Source: Prevotella sp.
Lineage (GTDB): Bacteria > Bacteroidota > Bacteroidia > Bacteroidales > Bacteroidaceae
Direction of reading: 5' to 3'
Assembly (NCBI GenBank): GCA_016286995.1
Contig: JAEEVA010000029.1
Coordinates: forward strand, 1-39,808
DNA: 39,808 bases
Positions 33,098 to 39,808 of the stretch are shown here, piece after piece. The notes under the pieces are model-generated. The model saw only the letters and a program-made list of their open reading frames with translations, was not told the origin of the DNA and searched no databases. The stretch's first letter is position 1. Each line of letters starts with the position of its first letter. Both the position numbers and the translations under genes were made by a program.

Positions 33098-33814
33098 ATG
33101 GAACATCAGCCCAAAGTGACGGTCATCACCGTCTGTCGCAACAACAAGGACGCGTTACAGGAAACCATGCGCAACGTCCTGGCCCAGCAATATGCCCCCA
33201 TGGAGTATATCGTTGTCGACGGTGGCTCTACGGATGGCACGTCCCAACTGCTGGAGGCTTGTCAGGAGGAACGTATGAAGTGGGTTTCAGAAGCTGACGG
33301 CGGCATTTACGACGCCATGAACAAAGGAACCAGGATGGCCAGTGGCGACTGGGTGATATTCATGAATGCCGGTGACACCTTTGCCGACAATCAGGTGCTG
33401 AGCCGTGTTTTCGGGTCACCACACGACGGTGCAGATGTTATCTATGGTGACGTTATAAAGGGTGACAGTGTCAAGGTGGCTGAAGCACCCCATAATGCCC
33501 ATCGTATGTACTTCTGTCATCAGAGTGCTTTGGTCAGGCGGCCGTTGTTGCTGCAACATCCCTTTGACACCAAGCATCGCATGTCAGCCGATTTCAAGCT
33601 GATGAAAATCCTGTATCTGAAAGGCTGCCGTTTTGTGCAACTGCCTTTCCCCATTGCCCGTTTCGACACGTCGGGCATCTCGAACACCAGCCGTTCGAAG
33701 GGCTTGTGGGATAACATCACGGTGGTTTGTGAAGTAGACAGTTTGGCAGACAAGATCCGTTTGTTACCCAAATTGTGGTTTGTCTATATCATGTGCCGCC
33801 TCAGAGGAAAGTAG
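33098..33814 (+). CDS. GT2-family glycosyltransferase
   Basis: A 238-residue inverting GT-A glycosyltransferase. It begins KVTVITVCRNN and has the nucleotide-binding DGGSTDGT at residues 41-48. FMNAGDTF (about 87-95) replaces the usual DxD, as in WcaA/colanic-acid-type GT2 enzymes, and the C-terminal FDTSGISNTS is characteristic. It lies directly downstream of the licD-like gene. Its substrate is unknown. Confidence 0.9.
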   Translation: MEHQPKVTVITVCRNNKDALQETMRNVLAQQYAPMEYIVVDGGSTDGTSQLLEACQEERMKWVSEADGGIYDAMNKGTRMASGDWVIFMNAGDTFADNQVLSRVFGSPHDGADVIYGDVIKGDSVKVAEAPHNAHRMYFCHQSALVRRPLLLQHPFDTKHRMSADFKLMKILYLKGCRFVQLPFPIARFDTSGISNTSRSKGLWDNITVVCEVDSLADKIRLLPKLWFVYIMCRLRGK

Positions 33815-33823
33815 TTCTTAGTT

Positions 33824-34004
33824 ATAATTAGGAATTAGAAATTAGAAATTAAAAATTAAGAATTAGAAATTAAAAATTATGATATGCTTGACTGCTCAAC
33901 TGCGGGCGGAAGCGAACTCTTACCTCTTACTTCTTAATTCTTACTTCTTACTCGCGAAGCGATACCTCTTACTTCTTCCCTCTTCCCTCTTCCTTCTTCC
34001 CTCT
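33824..34004. repeat. Composite repeat: heptamer arms with conserved GATATGCTTGACTGCTCAAC core (copy 1)
   Basis: A left arm of ATTAGAA/ATTAAGA heptamers leads into a core of about 37 bp starting GATATGCTTGACTGCTCA (33881). Then come CTTACTT/CTTAATT heptamers, a second core CGCGAAGCGATACC, and CTTCCCT heptamers that run into the coding sequence of the minus-strand GT2 gene. The cores and their 73-bp spacing are the same in the copy at 38829-39022. Confidence 0.85.
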
Positions 34005-34760
34005 ACTGCGTTCTTCAATGATTTTGGAGACGAGCGAGAACTGATAGACGGCAGCAAGACCGGCACGTATCACACCACGGGTACCCATCTTGAAGGCTCC
34101 TTCCAGGAAGTAGCACTGCGAGAAACGCCATAGCGGTCGCCATAGCAGCGCCCACAAGCCATAGCCTTTCTGGCGCTTCTTCTCAACCTCATTGTCGGTG
34201 TATTCGTTCAGCTTCGCCATGTACTCATGCATCGTTTCGTCCATCAGGTGTAACATACGGGCCTCTTTGGCGGCTTTGAGTTTCACGACACGTCCCTGTA
34301 CCTTGGGGAATGTGTGGACGTAAGGTGGCCATTCGGTGCCTTCCCGGATGAAGAAACGCAGCTGGTAGTCGTAGTGGAAGTCGCGAACGAACATGCCCAT
34401 GAACATGTTTTGGCGGGGAATATAAAAGCCCTCAGGACAGCCGGGTTCCTGAATCTTACGGTAGAGTGCATCGCGCAGTTCGGGGGTAACGATTTCATCG
34501 GCATCGACCACCAACACCCATTTGTTGCTGGCCGACTGGATGGCGAAGGTGCGTGCCGGTTCGGCACTCTTGTGGTCGGCTTTTGGGAATGTCACCACCT
34601 TGCAGCCATACTGGCGGGCAATGTCCACCGTGTTGTCGGTACTCTCCATGTCGCATACCACCACCTCGTCGAAGTCACGCACTGCGTCCAGCACCTTGGC
34701 AAGATGCTGGCAGGCGTTATAGGTGTTGATAACCACCGAAATCTTCTGCTCTTCATTCAT
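33969..34760 (-). CDS. GT2-family glycosyltransferase (WaaE/KdtX-like)
   Basis: A 263-residue GT-A glycosyltransferase similar to lipopolysaccharide-core beta-glucosyltransferases. It begins KISVVINTYNACQHL; the metal-binding DADE is at residues 86-89 and the pattern CDMESTDNT is typical. I start it at the ATG 34760; the frame could be extended two codons to a TTG. The last residues (SRGKKEEGRGKK) and the stop are translated from the CTTCCCT heptamer array, so the tail is repeat-derived. It is transcribed from a divergent promoter shared with the hexapeptide acyltransferase region. Confidence 0.88.
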   Translation of the reverse strand: MNEEQKISVVINTYNACQHLAKVLDAVRDFDEVVVCDMESTDNTVDIARQYGCKVVTFPKADHKSAEPARTFAIQSASNKWVLVVDADEIVTPELRDALYRKIQEPGCPEGFYIPRQNMFMGMFVRDFHYDYQLRFFIREGTEWPPYVHTFPKVQGRVVKLKAAKEARMLHLMDETMHEYMAKLNEYTDNEVEKKRQKGYGLWALLWRPLWRFSQCYFLEGAFKMGTRGVIRAGLAAVYQFSLVSKIIEERSRGKKEEGRGKK

Positions 34761-34781
34761 AATCAACTCTTTTTTCTGCGT

Positions 34782-34790
34782 GCAAAGGTA
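34782..34790 (-). promoter_or_regulatory. -7 box of the minus-strand GT2 gene
   Basis: The minus strand reads TCG-TACCTTTGC directly after a GAACTAT-type heptamer arm. The start codon is about 22 bases downstream. Confidence 0.65.
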
Positions 34791-34796
34791 CGAAAA

Positions 34797-34905
34797 AGTT
34801 CATAGTTCATAGTTAATGGTTCATGGTTATTTTTGTGCCAGATGTGGTAAAAGATGTTAAACGGCGGCAACTATGAACTATGAACTATGAACAATGAACT
34901 GAAAA
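34797..34905. repeat. Arm-core-arm heptamer repeat between divergent promoters
   Basis: The left arm has (GTTCATA)n and the right arm (TATGAAC)n, complementary, with a 40-base core. Outward-facing TCG-TACCTTTGC boxes lie at both ends (34782-34790 minus, 34911-34919 plus). Confidence 0.8.
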
Positions 34906-34910
34906 AATCG

Positions 34911-34919
34911 TACCTTTGC
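34911..34919 (+). promoter_or_regulatory. -7 box of the acyltransferase-ACP operon
   Basis: TCG-TACCTTTGC after the right heptamer arm. A six-codon frame including stop (ATG at 34927, peptide MLETV, TGA at 34942-34944) overlaps the real ATG at 34941 by ATGA and could couple translation. Confidence 0.65.
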
Positions 34920-34940
34920 AGCAAATATGCTTGAAACAGT

Positions 34941-35768
34941 ATGAGCAGCACCCCAAGAAAGAAGCAGAAGAGTCCTTTGGCGATATGGTTTCGTGATACG
35001 TATAAGCAGATACGTATCTTTGTTGCCTGCTATCTGTTGTATCTGCCCTATGTCGTGGCCTTCAATCTGAAATACCTGCCGCTGAGTCAGGCATGGAAGC
35101 TACCTATCTGGGTTCGCTGCCGCAACCGTGGCGCATGGAAGCTCAATGGCAAGGTACGCATTGACGCCAAGAAGGTACGCTGCGGCATGATTAAGATGGG
35201 TTTCAAGCACGACTTCTATTACAAGAAGGGCATCTCCTACAAGAATGTGCGTGGCCTGATAGTGTTCAAAGGCCACTGCCAGATAGGCAATGAGTCGATG
35301 TTGGAAGTGCATCCCGGTGCCGTCCTGACCTTCGGCGACGGCTTTGGCGCTTCTTGCAGCAAGATATTCTGTGCCCAGGAAGTGACCTTTGGTGACGGCA
35401 CGCTGTTAGGTTTCGGCACCACCGTCATGGACTCCGACTTCCACTATATGGTCGACATGATAGGTCGTCGGTTTATCAAGCCGTCAGCCCCGGTACGTAT
35501 CGGCCGTCATAACTGGGTAGGCTGTCAGACGCTTATCATGAAGGGTACGCAGACACCAGACTGCTGCATCATTGGAGCCCGTGCCATCTTGAACAAGAAA
35601 TACAAGCTGCCGAAATACTCGCTGATTGGCAACAACCAGAGTGCGCAACTGATAGAGGAGGACTATCTGCTGGCTCCCGACAACGACCCGCAAGGTGATC
35701 CGACCCGTAAGCTGACGCCAGAGGAGATTGAGGAGATGAAACGTTTTTATGAACCAAACGAAGCATAA
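34941..35768 (+). CDS. Left-handed beta-helix (hexapeptide) acyltransferase
   Basis: A 275-residue transferase with hexapeptide repeats from about residue 100 to 230 (patterns such as IGNESMLEV, VTFGDGTLLGFGTTV, VRIGRHNWVGCQTLIMKG), the fold of WbbJ/Maa-type O-acyltransferases. An unusual N-terminal 60-residue extension includes a hydrophobic stretch (IFVACYLLYLPYVVAFNL) that may anchor it to the membrane. It is probably the enzyme that moves an acyl group onto a surface glycan. An ACP gene follows 6 bases later, which suggests an acyl-ACP rather than acetyl-CoA donor. Confidence 0.87.
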   Translation: MSSTPRKKQKSPLAIWFRDTYKQIRIFVACYLLYLPYVVAFNLKYLPLSQAWKLPIWVRCRNRGAWKLNGKVRIDAKKVRCGMIKMGFKHDFYYKKGISYKNVRGLIVFKGHCQIGNESMLEVHPGAVLTFGDGFGASCSKIFCAQEVTFGDGTLLGFGTTVMDSDFHYMVDMIGRRFIKPSAPVRIGRHNWVGCQTLIMKGTQTPDCCIIGARAILNKKYKLPKYSLIGNNQSAQLIEEDYLLAPDNDPQGDPTRKLTPEEIEEMKRFYEPNEA

Positions 35769-35774
35769 AGCAAT

Positions 35775-36005
35775 ATGGAACTGAAAGAATTTATAGACAA
35801 GTTTATTGAGACCCTGGAATTGGAAGATGCTACAGACATCGACGCCCAGACCGACTTCAAGTCGCTGGACGAATGGGATTCCCTGGCTTCCCTGTCCATC
35901 ATTTCGATGGTTGACGACGTGCTGGGCGTCACCATCAACAACAAGGAGGTCCGTGCCTGTGACACGATTGAGGATTTGTTCAACATGGTAATCAGTAAGA
36001 AATAG
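35775..36005 (+). CDS. Acyl carrier protein (first copy)
   Basis: A 76-residue acidic carrier with the phosphopantetheine site D35-S36-L37 in DEWDSLASL. It is not the housekeeping AcpP (which has GADSLDTVEL); the W before DSL and its neighbours place it with specialised, adenylation-coupled carriers such as DltC or NRPS-like PCPs. It lies 6 bases after the acyltransferase and 5 bases before the adenylation gene. Confidence 0.92.
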   Translation: MELKEFIDKFIETLELEDATDIDAQTDFKSLDEWDSLASLSIISMVDDVLGVTINNKEVRACDTIEDLFNMVISKK

Positions 36006-36010
36006 AAAAG

Positions 36011-37534
36011 ATGCAGAAGAGTGTCATTGAATATCTGGTGAAGACGGCACACCGGCTGCCCGAGAAGGTTGCCCTCGTCGACGAGCAGGGTTCTGTCACG
36101 TTCTCGGAGTTGCTCAGGTCGGCCTTCGTCATTGCCGATGCCATCAGGGAGACCGGTGTGGAGCGTACCCCGATTGGTGTCTATATTCCCAAGAGTGCGC
36201 TTATGATCAGGGCTTTTGCCGGCATCAGCATGAGCGGCAACTTCTATGTCCCCTTGGACACCAAGTCGCCCGACTCCCGTATCATGACCATTCTGGAAAC
36301 CCTCCAGAGCCAGGTCATCATTACCGATGCAGCCCGTCTGGACCATGTGCGGCAGATTGCCCCAGACAAGCAGATTGTCCTGATTGACGACGCCCTGCAG
36401 CGTGAGATGCAGGCTGGTGCCGATGCGGAACAGTACCTGTCGCACCAGATCAGTACCGATGCCGTCTATTCGGTCTTCACGTCCGGCTCTACGGGTACGC
36501 CGAAGGGTGTGGTCATTGCCCATCAGGGTGTCATCGACTACATCGACTGGGCCATCGAGACCTTCAAGATTGACGAGACGGCCATCATCGGCAATCAGGC
36601 ACCGTTCTATTTTGACAACTCCATTTTGGACATCTATCTGATGTATGCCACCGGTGCCACGATGGACATCATTCCCGAGAGCTACTTCTCATTTCCTGCC
36701 AAACTGATCGACTATCTGAACGATCACCACATCAACTTCATCTTCTGGGTACCCTACGCCCTCATCAATGTCGTCAACTTCGACATCCTGAGCTCGAAGA
36801 AGCCCGCCTATCTTCGCGACGTGTTCTTCTGTGGCGAGGTGATGCCCAACAAACACCTGAACTACTGGCGTCGCCACATGCCTCAGTGCCGCTATGCCAA
36901 CCTGTACGGTCCTACTGAGATTACCGATGCCTGTACATACTATTTAGTCGACAGGGAGTTTACTGACGACGAGCCGCTACCCATTGGTCGTGCCTGCCGT
37001 AATACGGAGATGCTGATTCTCGTCGACCGCCAGCGTCGTGCCGAGGTTGGCGAACCGGGCGAGCTGTGTGTCCGTGGCACGGGGTTGGCCATGGGCTACT
37101 ATGGCGACTGGGAGAAGACATCCAATGCCTTCATCCAGAATCCGCTGAATCCGTACTTCCCTGAGCGCATCTACTGCACAGGCGATACCGCCTATTACAA
37201 CGACCGTGGGGAAATCATGTATGTGGGCCGCAAGGATGCCCAGATCAAGCTCAACGGTTTCCGCATTGAACTGGGTGAGATAGAGAATGCCGTGCTGTCG
37301 AGCCACATGGTCGACAACTGCTGCATCGTCTTCGACCGCGAGAACAAGAAAATCGTGCTGTTCTATCAGGCACAGCAGGACCTCGACCTCGGAGCCTTCC
37401 GTAAGGCCGTGCTCGCCAAGATTCCCCGCTACATGCTGCCTTCTGAGTATCACCGCGAGCCTTCGCTGCGCCAGAACGGCAGCGGCAAGACAGACCGTTC
37501 CTATTATAACAAACTGATAAACGAATCCAAATGA
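36011..37534 (+). CDS. Stand-alone adenylation enzyme (DltA/NRPS A-domain type)
   Basis: A 507-residue ATP-dependent ligase that activates a carboxylic or amino acid and loads it on a carrier protein. Core motifs: A3 TSGSTGTPKG (157-166), A4 FDNS with D202 (201-204), A5 NLYGPTEIT (297-305), A7 YCTGD (388-392), A8 GRKDAQIKLNGFRIELGEIE (406-425) and A10 NGSGKTDR with the catalytic K493. An Asp at the A4 position usually contacts the alpha-amino group, so an amino acid is the likelier substrate. It resembles DltA, but no DltB or DltD is nearby. It is flanked by two ACP genes and overlaps the second (ATGA). Confidence 0.9.
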   Translation: MQKSVIEYLVKTAHRLPEKVALVDEQGSVTFSELLRSAFVIADAIRETGVERTPIGVYIPKSALMIRAFAGISMSGNFYVPLDTKSPDSRIMTILETLQSQVIITDAARLDHVRQIAPDKQIVLIDDALQREMQAGADAEQYLSHQISTDAVYSVFTSGSTGTPKGVVIAHQGVIDYIDWAIETFKIDETAIIGNQAPFYFDNSILDIYLMYATGATMDIIPESYFSFPAKLIDYLNDHHINFIFWVPYALINVVNFDILSSKKPAYLRDVFFCGEVMPNKHLNYWRRHMPQCRYANLYGPTEITDACTYYLVDREFTDDEPLPIGRACRNTEMLILVDRQRRAEVGEPGELCVRGTGLAMGYYGDWEKTSNAFIQNPLNPYFPERIYCTGDTAYYNDRGEIMYVGRKDAQIKLNGFRIELGEIENAVLSSHMVDNCCIVFDRENKKIVLFYQAQQDLDLGAFRKAVLAKIPRYMLPSEYHREPSLRQNGSGKTDRSYYNKLINESK

Positions 37535-37764
37535 AAGAGAGAATACTGCAAGTGCTTTCGGAGTTGCGTCCGGAGTACGACTTCACGGAACCCGGCCATG
37601 ACTTTGTGGAAGAGGGTATGATTGACTCCCTCGACATCGTGTCCATCGTCGACGTAGCCGAAGAGGAGTTCTGTGCCAGCATTCCCGGCACCGAAATCCT
37701 GCCCGAGAACTTCAAGGACATTGACGCCATCGTCCGTATCATCACCAAGTATCGCACCGCATGA
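37531..37764 (+). CDS. Acyl carrier protein (second copy)
   Basis: A 77-residue carrier with the attachment site D32-S33-L34 in EEGMIDSLDIV. It differs clearly from the ACP at 35775, so the two probably carry different intermediates. The start overlaps the adenylation gene stop and its stop overlaps the KAS III start, giving tight translational coupling. Confidence 0.92.
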   Translation: MKERILQVLSELRPEYDFTEPGHDFVEEGMIDSLDIVSIVDVAEEEFCASIPGTEILPENFKDIDAIVRIITKYRTA

Positions 37765-38843
37765 TTACCACCTTCCACAACAAGCGTATATCCGCCGTAC
37801 TCACCGTGCTGCCGTCCCGTGAGATAGACTTTGTCGACGAGATGCAGAACTACGGCTATTCTGAGCTGAAGATGCAGAAGCTCAAGAAAATCATGGGCTA
37901 CGGCACCCGCCGTGTCGCCGAGCCCGGCGATACCGTTTCCGACTATGCCGAATACGGCATACGCCACCTCTTCGACAACCACGTCATCACGCCCGACGAG
38001 GTCGGTGCCATCATCGTGACCACCACCTCACCCGACTACTTCATGCCGCCGGTCAGCAACCTCATACAAGGTCATCTCGACCTGTCTAAGGAGTGTGTGT
38101 GCATTGACATCTCCCAGGCATGCTGCGGCTATAGCGTCGGCCTGTGCTATGCCATGATGACTCTGGAACATCTGACCGACAAGAAAGTGCTGTTGGTGAG
38201 CGGCGACCTGATGACCTTCAAGGTCGGCCAGCGCGACCGTGCCAGCCGTCCCATCATTGGTGACGCCGTGACGGTCAGCATCGTCGAGAACAGCGACAGC
38301 GACAACACCATCTACTGCTCCTTGAAGAACGAGGGCCAGAGCGCCATGAGCATCGTCATTCCGGCAGGTGGCACCCGCATGCCCATCACCCCTGAGACCT
38401 CCGTTGAGACACAGGACGAGGACGGCAACTGGCGCAGTCCCGAGCAGTTCTTCATGGAGGGTGACCTTGTGTTCAATTTCGCCATCAACGAGACGCCGGC
38501 CATGATCAACGAACTGTTGAAAGCCTCCGGTAAACAAGTGTCTGACATCGACTACTTCATCTGCCACCAGCCCAATCCCTTCATGTTGAAGAAGATGGCC
38601 GAGAAGGTGGGCGTCCCTCAGGAACGTATGCCTAACGACATCGTTCCGAAATACGGCAACTCCAACAGCGCCACCATTCCCGTCACGCTGTGCGAACACT
38701 ATCAGGAGATGTATGCCGACAAGAAGTCGCTGACGCTCTGTCTGGCATCCTTCGGTGCCGGCTTGTCATTAGGCAGCTTCATTCTCGAAATGCCCGAGCT
38801 GGACTACTGTCAGTTCATTGTTCATAAGAAAATTAGGAATTAG
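37761..38843 (+). CDS. 3-oxoacyl-ACP synthase III (KAS III/FabH-like)
   Basis: A 360-residue thiolase-fold condensing enzyme. The catalytic triad is visible: C121 in SQACCGYSVG, H269 in ICHQPN and N300 in YGNSNSATIP. It is longer than housekeeping FabH (about 320 residues), with an insert around 200-235 (PAGGTRMPIT onward). This resembles KAS III paralogues in specialised pathways, which can condense or simply transfer acyl groups. The final residues KKIRN and stop are encoded by the ATTAGGA heptamer array, so the C-terminus is repeat-derived. Confidence 0.92.
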   Translation: MITTFHNKRISAVLTVLPSREIDFVDEMQNYGYSELKMQKLKKIMGYGTRRVAEPGDTVSDYAEYGIRHLFDNHVITPDEVGAIIVTTTSPDYFMPPVSNLIQGHLDLSKECVCIDISQACCGYSVGLCYAMMTLEHLTDKKVLLVSGDLMTFKVGQRDRASRPIIGDAVTVSIVENSDSDNTIYCSLKNEGQSAMSIVIPAGGTRMPITPETSVETQDEDGNWRSPEQFFMEGDLVFNFAINETPAMINELLKASGKQVSDIDYFICHQPNPFMLKKMAEKVGVPQERMPNDIVPKYGNSNSATIPVTLCEHYQEMYADKKSLTLCLASFGAGLSLGSFILEMPELDYCQFIVHKKIRN

Positions 38844-39022
38844 AAAAAAATTAGGAATTAGAAATTAGGAATTAGAAATTATGATTTGCTTGACTGCTCA
38901 ATTGCGGGCGGTAGCGAACTCTTACTTCTTACTTCTTAATTCTTACTTCTTACTCGCGAAGCGATACCTCTTACCTCTTACCTCTTACATCTTCCTTCTT
39001 ACATCTTACTTCTTACTTCTTC
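38829..39022. repeat. Composite repeat: heptamer arms with conserved core (copy 2)
   Basis: Same architecture as 33824-34004: ATTAGGA/ATTAGAA arm, core starting GATTTGCTTGACTGCTCAAT at 38883, CTTACTT arm, core CGCGAAGCGATACC at 38954-38968, then CTTACAT/CTTACTT heptamers up to the SDR start codon. It is in direct orientation to copy 1 at an offset of 5002 bp. Confidence 0.85.
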
Positions 39023-39778
39023 ATGTCCTACAATCCCTATTCCCTACAGGATAAAACCATACTGGTCACCGGCGCCTCCTCAGGCATCGGACGTCAGACA
39101 GCCATAGAGTGTGCGCGCCTTGGTGCAACGGTCATCATCACCGGTCGTAACGAGCAGCGGTTGCAAGAGACCCTCGACCTCATCACGGATACTGAGGGCG
39201 GTAGCGAATATGTTGTCTGCGACCTTAACGATCCCGAGGCCATCAGCGCGATGGTGTCGCGTTTGCCTCGTCTCGACGGACTTGTGAGCAATGCAGGTTT
39301 CACCAAGCTGCAGCCCATACCCTTCCTCCGCGACGACGAAGTCCGACGCATGTTCCAAACCAACGTGCTGTCGCCCATGCTTCTTATCAGGGAGCTGCTC
39401 AAGGCGCGCAAGCTGGCCAAGAAGAGTTCCGTAGTGTTCACCAGTTCACTCGACGGCATAGGTCCCACGACGGTAGCCAACAGCGTCTATGCTGCCACGA
39501 AGGGTGCCCTGAGTGCTTTTGTACGCGGTGCCGCTTTAGAGTTGGCAGGCCGCCAGACTCGTGTGAATGCCGTCTGTCCAGGTATGGTCAACACCCACAT
39601 TCTCGACGACAGCAGTATCACAGACGAAGACCTGCAGGCCGATCTGCAGCACTACCCCCTGCGCCGTTATGGCGAGCCCCGCGACATCGCCCTGGCCATC
39701 ACCTATCTGCTGAGTGATGCTGCATCATGGGTGACAGGCACCAATCTGGTTATCGACGGTGGCCTGTCACTCCAATAA
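39023..39778 (+). CDS. Short-chain dehydrogenase/reductase (FabG-like)
   Basis: A 251-residue NAD(P)-dependent SDR. The TGASSGIG cofactor motif is at residues 16-23, NAG in LVSNAGFT near 90, catalytic Ser at 141/142, Y156 and K160 (YAATK), and the C-terminal LVIDGGLSLQ is standard. It likely reduces a 3-oxoacyl-ACP produced by the KAS III upstream, although sugar-nucleotide or other ketones are possible. The start is immediately after the heptamer array, whose last unit adjoins the ATG. Confidence 0.9.
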   Translation: MSYNPYSLQDKTILVTGASSGIGRQTAIECARLGATVIITGRNEQRLQETLDLITDTEGGSEYVVCDLNDPEAISAMVSRLPRLDGLVSNAGFTKLQPIPFLRDDEVRRMFQTNVLSPMLLIRELLKARKLAKKSSVVFTSSLDGIGPTTVANSVYAATKGALSAFVRGAALELAGRQTRVNAVCPGMVNTHILDDSSITDEDLQADLQHYPLRRYGEPRDIALAITYLLSDAASWVTGTNLVIDGGLSLQ

Positions 39779-39799
39779 ATATATACGCTTAACGTAAAA

Positions 39800-39808
39800 A
39801 TGGATTTT
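39800..39808 (+). CDS. Possible start of the next gene (cut by right edge)
   Basis: ATGGATTTT begins 21 bases after the SDR stop in an A-rich context, consistent with the next operon gene. Only three codons are visible. Confidence 0.25.

Noticed and set aside
34927..34944. Functional leader peptide MLETV before the acyltransferase
   Set aside because: Only six codons including the stop, with no regulatory codon pattern; noted as possible coupling but not called a gene.
36011..37764. A complete dlt operon
   Set aside because: DltA- and DltC-like genes are present, but no MBOAT DltB or DltD is nearby, and KAS III and SDR do not belong to that pathway.

Overview
The window looks like chromosome from a Prevotella-type member of the Bacteroidales. 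Promoters follow the Bacteroidota pattern (TAnnTTTGC around -7, TTTG around -33). Shine-Dalgarno sequences are essentially absent. The core genes (rimP-nusA-infB, sufB-C-D) and a LicD/GT/acyltransferase surface-glycan locus fit a gut or rumen Prevotella. Coding DNA is moderately GC-rich, while the spacers are AT-rich and full of short tandem repeats.

Layout. 1-4743 (minus): type III restriction-modification, mod then res, with res open at the left edge. 4744-5511: gene-free, with a structured inverted-repeat element and AT-rich palindromes. 5512-9934 (minus): an accessory block with a Cys-rich small protein, a VapE-like P-loop ATPase, an unknown protein and a DUF234-type ATPase; phased repeat arrays surround vapE. 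10229-10546: YbjQ-like protein. 10578-10702: remnant of a second ATPase copy. 10695-14330 (minus): GH2 exo-glucosaminidase-like enzyme and tRNA-dihydrouridine synthase. 14467-15828: MATE exporter. 15998-27502 (plus): rimP-nusA-infB, then sufB, a small membrane protein, sufC, sufD, a HAD phosphatase and a DEAD-box helicase, with no obvious internal promoter. 27503-28665: a gene graveyard with a 22-bp-period array, an inverted-repeat element, a Fic-like remnant and a truncated antitoxin/GNAT pair, ending at the 3' end of tRNA-Arg(CCT). 28899-39808: MaoC hydratase, then a surface glycan/lipid locus (LpxL-like acyltransferase, GT11, GT8-like, LicD, two GT2s, hexapeptide acyltransferase) that leads into a mini-pathway of ACP, adenylation enzyme, second ACP, KAS III and SDR.

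How the genes work together. RimP, NusA and IF-2 form the usual translation/transcription operon and may run on into Fe-S cluster assembly (SufBCD). The right-hand locus probably builds and decorates a surface glycan or lipid: glycosyltransferases add sugars, LicD adds a phospho-substituent, and the ACP/adenylation/KAS III/SDR set plausibly makes a short acyl or aminoacyl group that the hexapeptide acyltransferase transfers.

The most unusual content is repeat architecture. (1) Four exact TTCCC-N5-GGGAA palindromes at a 22-bp step sit beside 11-bp-phased GGGAGAGATG repeats, and inverted copies of the latter lie on the other side of vapE. (2) Heptamer tandem arrays occupy many spacers, usually as arm-core-arm inverted pairs. 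They supply stop codons to several genes, have entered coding sequences in frame, and at six promoters lie directly upstream of a conserved TCG-TAnCTTTGC box. (3) Palindromic elements are inserted in frame in sufD and the DEAD-box gene.
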